From: Vombatus ursinus
Lineage: Eukaryota > Chordata > Mammalia > Diprotodontia > Vombatidae
NCBI RefSeq assembly: GCF_900497805.2
Contig: NW_020948739.1
Span: forward strand, 9,624,003-9,688,002
Direction: 5' to 3'
Length of the DNA stretch: 64,000 bases
The position numbers were made by a program, and so were the translations under genes. This document shows, in pieces, positions 1 to 9,402 of this stretch (position 1 is its first letter; every line of letters begins with the position of its first letter). The notes beneath the pieces are model-generated. The model did no database searches. It worked only from the letters and a program-made list of their open reading frames with translations, and was not told where the DNA came from.

Positions 1-556
1 TGTGTAAAATGAAAGAGTTAGACCAGATGGTTTTTAAAGTAATTTCTATCTTTAAAGTCTATGATCCCATGTTCCTATGATTTTCCCATCTCCGTTTTTC
101 CATCTAGTTCTTTGGATTAGATCTGCAATTCAGGGAAAACTTGCTTTTGTTAGTTCTTGTGAAATGTACTCTGTTTTTGGCCAAGAGCCCACAGCATCCT
201 AAGCCATGATCCTAAGTGAATCCTATTCTTTGATACCATCAGAATTCTTAGCCAGCTGTTCACTACCAATAGCCAGCTGTTCAATACTTAAAAGAGAGTA
301 AAAATATCTGTTCTACTTGCAATTATGATTCACAAAGATATATTTGAAGTAAAGAAGAGAAAAATCCTATGATTCTCCTGTTTCTTCACATTTACCATGC
401 TTTAGGGTTTGACATTTTAAAAAACAATATTTTATTTTCCCCCAATTTCATGTAAAAACAATTTTAACAAACTTTTTTTTTAAATTTTGAGTTCGAAATT
501 CTCTCCCACCCTCCTTTTCCTCCCCCTTCTCTGAGATAGTAAGCAATTTTATATAG

Positions 557-750
557 GTTGTTCAGTCATTTTCAATCATATTCTATTCTTTGTGACCCCA
601 TTTGGGTGTTTGGTTGTTTGTTTTAGGCAAAGATAATGGAGTGGTTTGCCATTTCCTTCTTCAGCTCATTTACAGGTGAAGAAACTGAGGTAAACAGGGT
701 TTAAATGATTTGCCCAGGGTCACACAACTAGTAAATGATCTAGGTTATAC
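557..750 (-). mobile_element. RTE-tailed tRNA-derived SINE (antisense, degraded)
   Basis: The order is the reverse of the class: the RTE-like end (GTTGTTCAGTCATT), 'TTTGTGACCCCATTTGGG', 'GAGTGGTTTGCCATTTCC', then the tRNA-related B-box area 'GCCCAGGGTCACACAACTAG'. The tRNA head is decayed. Confidence 0.75.
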
Positions 751-837
751 TTATGCAACCATATTTCCATTTTGGTTATGTTGTGAAAGAAAACACAGAT
801 CAAAGGGCAGAAAACAAGAAAAAAATTAAGAAAGTGA

Positions 838-935
838 TTATAAATATATTATAAATATATTTCATATTTATATTATTATAAATATTATATAATTATATAA
901 TATATTAAATATTATAAATAATATATTTCAATATT
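838..935. repeat. AT-rich low-complexity tract
   Basis: The stretch is almost pure A/T, made of imperfect ATAAATATT and TATAAT units, and lies inside the L1 remnant. Confidence 0.85.
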
Positions 936-1183
936 CACTTAGATTACACCAGTTCTTTTCCTGGAGGTGGATAGCATTTTTCATCATGAGTCCTTTCGAA
1001 TTGTCTTGGATTGTTGTATTGCTGAGAACAGATAAGTCATTCCCAGTTGATCATTGTACAGTATTACTATTACTGTGTACAGTGTTCTCCTGCTTCTGTT
1101 CACCTCACTCTGCATCAGTTCATGTAAGTCTTTCCAGCTTTTTCTGAAAGTATTCTGCTCTTCATTTCTTATAGCACAATAGT

Positions 1184-1401
1184 GTTGTTCAGTCATTTTT
1201 CAGTCCTGTTTGGCTCTTCATGACCTCATTTGAGGTTTTCTTGGCAAAGGTACTAGAGTGGTTTGCCATTTCCTTCTCCAACTCATTTTATAGATGAGGA
1301 AACTGAAGCAAACAAGGTTAAGTGACTTGCCCTAGGTCCCAGGAAGATGAATCTTCCTGACTCCTGGCCTGACACTCTATCCACTTTACCATCTAACTGC
1401 C
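1184..1401 (-). mobile_element. RTE-tailed SINE inserted in L1
   Basis: This is a complete antisense copy from the RTE tail (GTTGTTCAG) to the tRNA-like head (CTATCCACTTTACCATCTAACTGCC in reverse orientation). It is flanked by a short duplication of the L1 target, CAATAGT, seen before 1184 and again from about 1402. The SINE is therefore younger than the L1. Confidence 0.8.
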
Positions 1402-2269
1402 CAATAGTACAATAGTATTCCATCACAATCATATACCACAACTTGTTCAGTCATTCCCTAATTGATGGATGTCCCCTCAGTTTCCAATTCTTTGCCACCA
1501 CAGAAAGAGCTGCTATAAATATTTTTCTACATATAGGTCCTTTTCCCTTTTATTTGCTCTCTTTGGGATTCAGACCTATAGTGGTATTGTTGGGTCAAAG
1601 GGTAAGCACGGTTTTATAGATAGCCCTTTGGACGTAGTTCCAAATTGTTCTCCAGAATGGTTGAATTAATATACAATTCCACCAACAGTGCATTAGTGTC
1701 TCAATTTCCCCATATCCCCTCCAACATTGATCATTTTTCTTTTTTGTTATATTAACCAATCTGATATGTGTGAGTTGGTACCTCTGGTTGTTTTAATTTG
1801 CATTTCTCTCATCAATAATGATTTAGTATATTTTTTCATATGACTATAGACACCTTTGATTTCTTCATCTGAAAACTGCCTGTTCATATTTTTTGACTAG
1901 TTGGGGACGGTTTGACATGCTTTATGGAGATGGGTAATGTCTTTTCTATATATTGAAATATTTCATCACTAAAATATTTCAAATCAACCTTAAATAATGG
2001 GGTTAGATATACAGGAAAAGTCTACAAATCCACTTGGAATCTTGTTCACTTCCTTTTGGATTATGAGACTTTTTTTCCCACTAAAAAAAGGTGGCTGAAC
2101 AAACAAATAAATATGTGGCTATCAGGACAGTGATTTGGTGTTTGTGACCATTGTACTTGTATTACAGTATCAACTTTTTTGTTACATTAAGAAAGGTAGA
2201 CAAGTTAGATGTTAACACATTAAAAATGAGCCAATAAGTTCAGTAAAATAGAATTTATTTTTATTGTGG

Positions 2270-2490
2270 CTTGTAGAACCCCTTCCAGTCTCTTTCCTTT
2301 CTCATCTAGCCTTGACACCCCCATCAAAGTAATCTTTCTAAATTAATCATAGATTAACTCTGTAACTGTGACTCCCCGGCTCGAGAACTTTCTATGGCCT
2401 CCCTTTTGCCTTAAAATAAAATAGGAACTCCTTAGCCTGGCATTTATGGTACTTTTCAATCTATTCACACTCTACCTGTTTTTGGGAACC
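2270..2490 (+). mobile_element. L2 LINE 3'-region fragment
   Basis: The stretch resembles the conserved end of L2: a 'CCTTTTGCCTTAAAATAAAA' block followed by 'CTTAGCCTGGCATTTATGG'. It ends about 55 bp before the CCAAT box of the homeobox gene, so old LINE sequence abuts the promoter. Confidence 0.55.
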
Positions 2491-2544
2491 TCTGATTCAA
2501 AAGGCAAGCAGCTGTGAATGGTAGGGAAAGGGACTCAGCAGCCG

Positions 2545-2579
2545 CCAATAATTAACAGCTACCCTCCCAGGCTATATAA
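2545..2579 (+). promoter_or_regulatory. Core promoter (CCAAT + TATA) of the homeobox gene
   Basis: A CCAAT pentamer lies at 2545-2549, followed at once by a TAATTA homeobox-type site (2549-2554), and a TATATAA box lies at 2573-2579. The TATA-to-ATG distance (54 bp to the ATG at 2627) leaves room for a start site near 2601-2606 and a leader of only about 25 nt. The order and spacing are those of a focused vertebrate Pol II promoter. The TAATTA site could allow control by a homeodomain factor, possibly the gene's own relatives; that is inference. Confidence 0.6.
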
Positions 2580-2626
2580 TAACAGCAGGGTTAGTCTCTT
2601 AGACGTTTCTTTTGGCAATTAGAGCC

Positions 2627-3193
2627 ATGGGGGATAATGCGTCTGGCAACCAGAGCCCTCAGGCCACTAGCCACGAAAGGCCCGGAGCTCAGGACGGACT
2701 GCCAACAAGATGCCCCTACTGCCACGCCGACCTCTGCGTATGTCACATCGCCGGCAATTACCTCAGCTATGAGCCTGCCCCAGGAGCTGTGACCACGGTG
2801 GAGGTATCTGAGCCCCCAGTCAGTAGGCCAGCAGAGGCCCCCATCTCCGCTGCCCTGTCTTTTTCCACTTGCTCAGAGAGTGTTACAAGAACTTGGGACC
2901 AAAGCAGATTGGAGATCCAGCTGAGGGCAAGCCTGCGCAACGCCTCGGTGGAGCAGAAGATCCAAAGAGCAATTGGGAGGCCTGAGCAGAAGACGCAGTT
3001 GTTGGATACCCTCACCAAATTAACTCTGCCACAGAGTAGGGCCCTAGAGGCAGCCTTCCAGAGGGAAAGATACCCTGACTACAGCCAGATAAAAATGATG
3101 GCTGCACAGCTGAAACTCACCAGAGGCCAGGCGGTGTCCTGGTTCAGGATTCGAAGGGAGAAGTCCAAGAGGCAGGAGCAGGGGCGAATGTAG
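2627..3193 (+). CDS. Divergent single-exon homeodomain protein, 188 aa
   Basis: This is a likely nuclear protein with a C-terminal homeodomain. The start is the ATG at 2627 in a strong Kozak context (GCCATGG); the frame is open a few codons further upstream but has no earlier ATG. Residues 125-184 align with homeodomain positions 1-60 without gaps: T6, L16 (L140), F20 (F144), Y25-P26 (Y149-P150), A35, L40 (L164), W48-F49 (W172-F173) and the basic tail RREKSKR. Position 51, normally Asn, is Ile (I175, codon 3149-3151), and position 5, normally Arg, is Leu (L129). Residues 29-40 hold a Cys/His cluster, C-x2-C-x4-C-x-C-H, which could bind zinc. The protein ends four residues after the homeodomain. 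The Y25-P26 pair and short C-terminus recall paired-like reproductive or early-embryo homeobox families (RHOX, NANOG-like, ETCHbox), but I cannot place it. The homeobox has no intron. It is a real gene or a recently degenerate one; no copy-derived poly(A) tail is visible. Confidence 0.75.
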   Translation: MGDNASGNQSPQATSHERPGAQDGLPTRCPYCHADLCVCHIAGNYLSYEPAPGAVTTVEVSEPPVSRPAEAPISAALSFSTCSESVTRTWDQSRLEIQLRASLRNASVEQKIQRAIGRPEQKTQLLDTLTKLTLPQSRALEAAFQRERYPDYSQIKMMAAQLKLTRGQAVSWFRIRREKSKRQEQGRM

Positions 3194-3600
3194 CCAGCCA
3201 GTCCAGCAACCTCCCTTCACTGTCTTCTTCAACTCCAAGGCCGGATGTCGCTGGCACTACCCCCAGCTTGCCTCAGCTGGTAAGGTAACGGCCCTTTTCA
3301 TTCCCCTACTACTCTGATCTCCAAATCGGCCTCCTTGTCTTCCTTTGCCCGGTTCTTCCAAGGCATGGATGGGCTTCTGGCTTGCTTATTACCCTGAACC
3401 TTTGCTACGAGTTTCCTTGCCTCACGCTTTCCTAGAGGAATGATACTTCCAAGGAGAAGTGGATGCAAGAGCGGGGTGAAGCCTACAAGGAAAGGAATTC
3501 TGAGGATCTGCGTTAGCTTCCCAGATGTATAGGCAAGCAATGGTTTTAATAATATTTTAATAAAACAAACGTTTTAATAAAAACGTCAACACGGCGAACT
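3194..3600 (+). other. Probable 3' UTR with two poly(A) signals
   Basis: AATAAA hexamers lie at 3559-3564 and 3576-3581, about 370 bp after the stop codon. A splice-donor-like CTG|GTAAGG lies at 3280, so an intron in the 3' UTR or an alternative 3' exon is possible. The 30 or so codons just after the stop, read in another frame up to that donor, are Ser/Pro/Thr-rich and free of stops; this may be chance. No other gene is visible in the segment. Confidence 0.45.
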
Positions 3601-3679
3601 AAACTTGCTCAGTAAACATTTAAATTATTAATTTCAACACTTAAACATTGTGCATTCCTCTAAGTCCCTATCGGGAGTT

Positions 3680-4215
3680 TTTTTTTTTTTCCAATTCCTT
3701 TTGACTTTTTGTCTTATCTACTTATACTTAGTGTTCGTTCAATTCTGGTTTTGTTGTCTTTACATCATGCATAAAGACCTTTCCAGTTTTTTTTTTTTAA
3801 ATTTCTCATAATTGTTGCCCTTGATGATATTGAATATTCAAGTATCCTACTATTTGGATATTTAGGTTGCTTCCAGTTTTGAGTTTTTTTTCATGCAATT
3901 GGTTACAATGCTTCATGAAAATTTTTGAAGAGATATCCTTTTGGTGTTTTTTTTTCTTGTTTTTGATAACATGGGTTTATACCCAACAATAGCATTACTG
4001 GGTCAAAGGCTATATGATTTTTGTTACTTAACTGTATTGCCAGACTGATCTCCAAAAAGATTCTATAGGTTTGTAATTTGACCCATGATGCACAAGTGTC
4101 CCTACTTTTCACAACTTCACTCAGTACTGTTTTGTTGTTTTTGATTATTTTTGCAAATCTTATGGGTTTGAGTTACCTTGAAGTTGTTTCAACGTGCATC
4201 TTTTAAATTATTTGA
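3680..4215 (-). mobile_element. Older L1 3' UTR fragment (antisense)
   Basis: It follows the same order of blocks as the L1 at 420-1910 (a 'GGGTTTATACCC' block, 'TTACTGGGTCAAAGG', 'CTCCAAAAAGATTCTATAGG', 'TGCACAAGTGTCCC') but is more diverged, so it comes from an older L1 subfamily. There is no coding remnant. Confidence 0.6.
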
Positions 4216-4224
4216 TTCCTAAAC

Positions 4225-4345
4225 CTTCACCATATACTATGCAAAAGGTACTGTGTTAAACATTGGGGCTGCAAAAACACACCCACACAAGTCCTTACCT
4301 CCCAGGAGTTTCGATTTTATTGAACAAGTGGAAATATATCTAGGC
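4225..4345 (+). mobile_element. LINE/SINE 3'-type fragment ('growth of list' repeat)
   Basis: Weak match to the repeat that elsewhere in this window reads 'TTTATTAAGCACTTACCATATGCCAGGC' and then 'GGAGCCTATATTC' (compare 16228, 27330 and 47870). Only its middle and the 'CCCAGGAGTTTCGATTTTATTG' end are recognisable here. Confidence 0.35.
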
Positions 4346-4435
4346 AGACAAGTAAATACAATAGAATTTGAGGACGGATGGAAAAGGTTACTGTTGGAAG
4401 TAGGGCCTGAGATGATCCCGAAGGAAAAGGAATCT

Positions 4436-4672
4436 TTTGTTGTTGTTAATTTGTGTCTTTGTGACCCTATTTGGGTTTTTCTTGGAAAAGATACTAGAAT
4501 GTCTTGCCATTTCCTTTTCTAGATCATTTTACAGATAAGGAAACCAAGGCAAATGGGGTGAAGTAACTGGCCCAGGGTCACACAGCTAGTAAGAGTTTAA
4601 AGCTGGGTTTGAACTCGGGTCTTCTGATTCAAAGCCTAGCACTCTATCCACTGTGGCACCTAGCTACCCTTG
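4436..4672 (-). mobile_element. RTE-tailed SINE (antisense)
   Basis: Blocks seen: 'TTTGTGACCCTATTTGGG', 'TTGCCATTTCCTTTTCTAG', 'CCCAGGGTCACACAGCTAGT' and the head 'CTATCCACTGTGGCACCTAG'. The copy is almost full length. Confidence 0.8.
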
Positions 4673-4679
4673 CTTAAGG

Positions 4680-4930
4680 AGGAGGTGGAGGTGTATCTTC
4701 AGCCTGGAGGTAGGAGATAGCTAGAATCATGAGTTCAGGAATGGAAAGAAGGTCAGTTTACTTGGAACAGAGAGTAGTACTTGAAGAGGAGTAATAGGAT
4801 TTATATCCTGAAAGGTAGGCTGGAACTAGACTCTAAGGAGCTTTAAATGTCAAGTTAAGAGGTTTAAGGAATTTTTCCTAGATCCAAAGGGAAGCAATGA
4901 ATACTGTTGACCAGGAGAGTTTCTGGTTGA
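4680..4930 (+). mobile_element. Ancient amniote-type repeat, fragment A
   Basis: Contains the '...GGAGCTTTAAATGTCAAG...ATTTTTCCTAGATCC...AAGCAATGAATA' order also found at 48590-48948 and 58750-59030. I recognise the family as widespread in mammals but do not name it. Confidence 0.45.
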
Positions 4931-4977
4931 AGGGCTGGGCCCCCAAAATAGTCATTAATGATTTTTAAAAAATGAAA

Positions 4978-5065
4978 TAGTCATGTAATATATTATATAT
5001 TAATATAATATAAATATATAATAATATAATATAGTCGTATATTATATATAATACTATAATATAAT
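4978..5065. repeat. AT-rich low-complexity tract
   Basis: Imperfect TATAATA repeats with a tendency to fold back on themselves (TATATTATATAT-type inversions). Confidence 0.8.
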
Positions 5066-6515
5066 GGTCATAGATAACAATTTTTTTTCTGAAAAACATC
5101 TGGGGGTTTTAGTGGTCTATGAATTTGCAATGTGACATGGCAACTAAGAGTTAATGTGATCTTAGCATGCAACGTTCAATATTATAAGGTTCACTAGGCC
5201 ATGTGGAAAGTATGCTAGTTCCATTGTAGGGGGCTACAGGGAAATTTACATCCTCTTCCCCTTACCACTAGTGAAACTTGGGAGATTCACAGAACGCTTC
5301 TTTCCAACGGAAGGTTTTCCACTTTTAATAGATTTGTGAACATTCTGACTGTTCTTATAGCTTGAGGCAAATTTACCTTCCGTGTATAGTTGTTGGCCTT
5401 TCTAGTCTGGCACCTTCAGAGTTTAATGTGACCTTTTTCAGCCTTATGGTGCACATTACTCCTCTTGCTGCATTCTGCATTCTGGACCCAGTCTCACATC
5501 GTACTGGACAACCTCCATACTTTTCCATGTCATACTTTTACTCGTGACATGAACTCAGCATATAAAGTGTTTTGCAAACTTTAAAATGCTATTTAAAAGT
5601 TATTTATCATTACTAATTGCCCCCTCCACAACTGTAGGCAAACCAAATTTCCCCTCTGTCCCATGAACAAGTAAAATTTATTTCTACCTTCCTGCTGTCT
5701 ACTGGACCAGAACCAGCCTCCGACCTGTAAGTGGCTGGAGCCAAACAAAGAGAGCAAACTAGAAACAGGAGAGTCAAGACACAAACAAAAGTTTAATTAA
5801 TTTCAGAAGGAGTAAAATGATGTATACATATGGAAGCCCCCCTGCCTCCCCCAAGAAGGAGGGCTTAACATTCTTGACTAAAGGCAGGTCCTGGGCTGGA
5901 CCATGACAATCATGTTTAGGTCTTGAATTACTGTTCCCAATGTTGTCTCAAGTCTTGGGGGTCATGCCCAACCTGTGGGGCACAGAACCAGAGTTTTGTG
6001 ATGGGAATAGGAGTACAGTTCCTGTTAGCGACAAGGAACAGGGGCTGTGAATATGTGATGGATGGCCCTGGGAAAAGGGGGAGCTAAATCCCTCAGTGAA
6101 GACCTGGTGCTGGTCCAAGCAACACACTTTGCCAGAGGGTGATATCATCCAGAGTGCAAAGGATTATTGTTATGCCAACATCAGGACACAGTCTGCTTGC
6201 TGGACCTTCATTCTGGGAAACAGGGTATCTTCAGAATATTTTGACAATGCCTTCACTCATACTTTCTGAATTTTTTTCTTCTGCCTAGCTATATCAAACC
6301 CATCAATGAAAGCCTATTTCAAGTATCACTATGTAGTTGTGAACTATTGTTGTATTCTTTCCTTCTTTTTCTCCCTATCCCCTCAAATCCAACTAGTATC
6401 TTGACCAGAACTGAGTATTTAATAATACCTTAACATATTCTAGTCAGTTCACTGGCTATTGATTCCTTCATTAAGATTTGATCAGTTTTATATCTCATCC
6501 TAGAACAAGATTGGA
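5066..6515. other. Unassigned sequence
   Basis: I see no gene and no repeat that I can name. ORFs are short and of unremarkable composition. The part near 5570-6170 has an antisense feel (TTTAATTAATTTC, a C-rich stretch at 5838-5853) that could be an old LTR, but no paired ends were found. Confidence 0.4.
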
Positions 6516-6519
6516 TTTG

Positions 6520-6800
6520 GAGTAGCACAGAATTGTAGAATTTTGGAGTTTTAAGGGACTTTGGAAGCCATATGGAATAATCCATACTTGACCAAGAATC
6601 TCCTCTAATATATTCTCCAACAAGTAATCATCAAGTCTCTGGTTGAAAGAATAACTTCCAATGAAAGGAAATCTATCATCTCCTAAGGTAGTTCATTTAC
6701 TTTTGGAGTGGTCCAATTTCTTAGGAAGTTTTTTTTTCATGCCTAGAAGTAATGTCTTCTGCTAACTTCCTCCCAATCAGAACAAGTATAATACGTGTTC
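6520..6800 (+). mobile_element. CR1/L3 LINE 3' fragment
   Basis: Matches the conserved CR1/L3 tail order: '...CTCCAACAAGTAATCATCAAGTCTCTGG', 'CCAATGAAAGG', a 'GTAGTTCATTTACTTTTGGA' block and 'TTAGGAAGTTTTT'. Non-coding remnant. Confidence 0.6.
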
Positions 6801-6899
6801 CAAGTGAGAATTTCTTAGATTTGTCAGTCACCTCATTGCAACTGATCCCAAGTCTTCTGTTACACCAAGTGCTCTACTGGGTATTATTATACAATGTAT

Positions 6900-7150
6900 T
6901 ATACAATGTAAAGAGGATAGACTCTGTAGTCAGAGAACTTCGAATTCCACCTCTGATACTTATGGATTTGGTCATATCACTTTACCTCCCATGTCTAAAT
7001 CTTTGCTCCTGTCTTGGATTCATCAAGAATGTAATAAGTAGGGAATCAGCATGGCTCAAGCTGAGATTAATGAGAATTCATGAATTCAAACCCCCATTTT
7101 GCCAGATTTGCTGGGTGACTGTGGACCAACCACTCAATCTCTCTGTCTCA
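6900..7150 (+). mobile_element. Two MIR-type fragments
   Basis: 6905-7015 has the MIR-like run from 'AGAGGATAGACTCTGTAGTCAG' through 'CTCCCATGTCTAAATCTTTG'. 7030-7150 starts a second one ('ATTCAAACCCCCATTTTGCC', 'CTGGGTGACTGTGGACC'). Confidence 0.45.
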
Positions 7151-7199
7151 TACTTGGGGCAAAACAAAATTTGGTGTATCCCATTGAGATTGGGTAAAA

Positions 7200-7790
7200 A
7201 TGACCAAGCAAATGCTTGCCAATAAAATGAAATAGCATTAAAAATCCTAAACAGAAATAATGTCTCTGTCTTACTCAATAATGGTAATATCTCCCCATTG
7301 ATAGTACAGTCTCCTCAACTGGAAGGAGGATGGAATGATCTAATACCTTAGGAGAGGGTGGGGTCAAAACATACAGAACAACCAAGTCTTTGAATCAGCA
7401 GCTTGGCCATTGGGGACTTACAGCCAGATTCCTCTCTTAAGAATAAAAACAAAAAGGAAAAATGAGCAAGTTCCTTCTAAAAGGTTTCTATTTTTGTTTT
7501 GTGAAGTGTAGGAGAAGGTTTTGGTTTTGAGGCTTCCTTCCCATTTCCCAAGATTTCCCCTTTTTGGGATATGCATAAAATAGTTGAAAATCAGAATTAG
7601 TAGTTTTCAAGTCAGTTGGAGAAGGCAAAGTAGAAGACAATATCTTGACTCTGTTTTGGCTAGCACAAAGTTAGAAGTCCATAGGAAATGGTGTTTTGTT
7701 TTTTTTTCCCCAACCTCAGTGATGGTTTGATCCAAACCAGCTTTTCCAGCTCATCTATTTAATGTTTCTGGTATGTTTTTTTTTTAACTG
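7200..7790. other. Unassigned sequence
   Basis: Nothing recognised. There are short T-rich runs near 7690-7710 and 7770. Confidence 0.4.
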
Positions 7791-7963
7791 CTTCAACTAA
7801 ATTATCCTAACATTTTCAACCTTTCTTATGTTGTCCATTTCTTAACTTTTTAATCACCTTGAATGTTTTTCCCTGAACTCTATCCAAGTTTTTCACATCT
7901 TTCTTATATTATGAAGCCTCAAATTGTACTTTGCTCCAGCAAAGACCTGATCATTGCAGAATA
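7790..7963 (+). mobile_element. CR1/L3 LINE fragment
   Basis: The T-rich segment ends in 'GCTCCAGCAAAGACCTGATC', comparable with the CR1/L3 '...CCAGATGTGGTCTGACC...' tail. It is cut by the mini inverted-repeat element that starts at 7964. Confidence 0.45.
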
Positions 7964-8005
7964 CAGGGCATCCCAAAAGCTTCTAAAGACTTTTGGGATA
8001 CCCTG
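7964..8005. mobile_element. Mariner-type mini-MITE, 42 bp, near-perfect palindrome
   Basis: A 16-bp terminal repeat (7964-7979, CAGGGCATCCCAAAAG) and its inverse (7990-8005) differ at one base and enclose only 10 bp. A TA dinucleotide precedes the left end. The CAGGGYRTCCCAAAAG end resembles mariner/Tc1 termini and the ends of the element at 38199. It has no coding capacity. Confidence 0.65.
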
Positions 8006-8184
8006 GATAGTGGGAGACAGTTGAAATATTTCTTAGACTTTCTCTCATAGAGAATAATTCAGTGTATGTCATAGGCTGAGTGGCTATGGCTACATAGGAT
8101 CATCCAGGGGCATCCAATAACTTTTGAAGTTTTCTGCTTTCTACCGATAGATTTTGGGCAAGGATAGGATAGTAGATTTCCAAA

Positions 8185-8345
8185 GGGCAAGTACCATAAG
8201 GTAATTTTATAGATGAGGAAACTGAGACCTAGAAAGAGACATTAAATGTCTTGCCCAAAGTCACATAGGTAGTAAGTAGCAGAATTTAGATTTGAACCTA
8301 GGTCCTCTGACTCCAAATCCAGGGCTCCTTTGACTATATCACTTT
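8185..8345 (-). mobile_element. MIR/CORE-SINE (antisense)
   Basis: 'TTTATAGATGAGGAAACTGA', 'CTTGCCCAAAGTCACATAGG' and 'GAACCTAGGTCCTCTGACTCC' appear in the standard reverse order. Confidence 0.75.
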
Positions 8346-8539
8346 GCCATAATGATTCAGCCTAGATTTGATCTAATTTATTTTACTAGTTAAGAGAATC
8401 ATAAGCAACTCAAGACTTACATTGTTATCAGTGATTATTTTAACAAATGCTTTACCATTTAAAAATGCTTTACCATTTAAAAATGGTTTTTTTGGGAACC
8501 CACTTTAGCCTCTCCACTAATCACCTGAGTTTTAGTCTA

Positions 8540-9040
8540 GGCTATGTTATTAATGCATTATGTAAACTGGGCTTCCCTGTGCCTCCAAGAAGCTGAAGCA
8601 TACCCAGCAACCATATCCCAGTAAACCATCTTGGCAGATGAGCTAAACCAGGTTGAGGGGAACCAACAGACCTCAGACCTGTCAGTGAGTGAGGGGGTTG
8701 TCTACCCCAAGCATGTGAAGAGTTCCCGTGGTCAAATGGGCAGATGAGAACAGTTTGTTCCAATGTCCATGAAGGCAACTGGAGCCGGTGCTGTGGAACA
8801 TTTAGAGTGTGGTCAGGCATGGAAGACGCCAAGGTCATCCACTGCCTCCCTGCTGTCTCTATTCATTCTGACTTTTGTCCTGCCACTGGACTTCCTTGAC
8901 TTTGGAACAGAGAGTGAGGCTGACAGCTTCGTGCAATTCTGCCTCACTTAAATCCATTTCAAGTGCAAGTCAAGATATCAACCCTGTGATGTCATTGGTC
9001 TTCTTCAAAAATAAAGGACAAACCACAACAACAACAACAT
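8540..9040 (+). mobile_element. Marsupial interspersed repeat ending in (CAA)n
   Basis: The segment runs from 'TGGGCTTCCCTGTGCCTCC' through 'GACTTTTGTCCTGCCACTGG' and 'TTCTGCCTCACTTAAATCC' to a 3' tail 'AATAAAGGACAAACCACAAC' followed by (AAC)n. The simple-repeat tail suggests a LINE-type 3' end. I recognise the sequence as a common marsupial repeat but do not name the family. Confidence 0.5.
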
Positions 9041-9054
9041 AACTTGGGAAGCAA

Positions 9055-9226
9055 TGTGGGGTGATTTAAAGAGAGTTAGGTCTGGAGTTAGAGGATTTGG
9101 CTTCAGATCCTAGCTGTGCCACTTAGAACGTCTGTGACCTTGTATAAGTTGCTTAACTTCTCTGAGCCTTAGTTTTCTAACCAAATGAAGGGGTCAGACT
9201 GAATAGCTTCTAAGGTCCCTTCCACC
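9055..9226 (+). mobile_element. MIR/CORE-SINE
   Basis: 'GGAGTTAGAGGATTTGGCTT', 'AGATCCTAGCTGTGCCACTT', 'CTTAACTTCTCTGAGCCTTA' and '...AAGGTCCCTTCCACCTC', in sense order. Confidence 0.75.
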
Positions 9227-9234
9227 TCTAAGAC

Positions 9235-9402
9235 TAGGGGTGGGGAACCTGTGGCTACCAGGCTACATGTGACCCACTAGGTCCTCAAGTGTGGCCCTTT
9301 GACTGAATCCAAACTTCACAGAACAAATCCCCTTAATAAAAGGATTTGTTCTGTAAAACTCGGACTCGGTGAAAAGGCTGCACCCAAGGTTCCCCACCCT
9401 TG
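9235..9402. mobile_element. hAT-type fold-back MITE, type A (copy 1)
   Basis: 168 bp with termini AGGGGTGGGGAACC / GGTTCCCCACCCTTG and an 8-bp target duplication TCTAAGAC (9227-9234 and 9403-9410), the hAT signature. The centre also folds (GGATTTGTTCTG pairs with CAGAACAAATCC). It sits in the end of the MIR at 9055. There is no transposase. Confidence 0.85.

Larger units (their letters stand above)
420..1910 (-). mobile_element. L1 3' end (antisense), carrying two nested SINEs
   Basis: Read on the minus strand this is the 3' UTR of a marsupial L1. The + strand shows the reverse of its hallmarks: the 'gctgctataaatatttttc' and 'gggtcaaagggtaagcac' blocks and the pyrimidine-rich terminal segment near 500-530. 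The element is interrupted by RTE-tailed SINEs near 557-750 and 1184-1401 and by an AT-rich expansion. No ORF2 coding sequence remains, so it is a 5'-truncated copy. Confidence 0.75.

Noticed and set aside
2612-2626. Five extra codons upstream of the homeobox ATG (TTG start)
   Set aside because: The frame is open but the first codon is TTG; the ATG at 2627 has a strong Kozak context and fits the TATA distance.
2767-3018. Antisense ORF of 83 codons
   Set aside because: A shadow of the homeobox coding frame.
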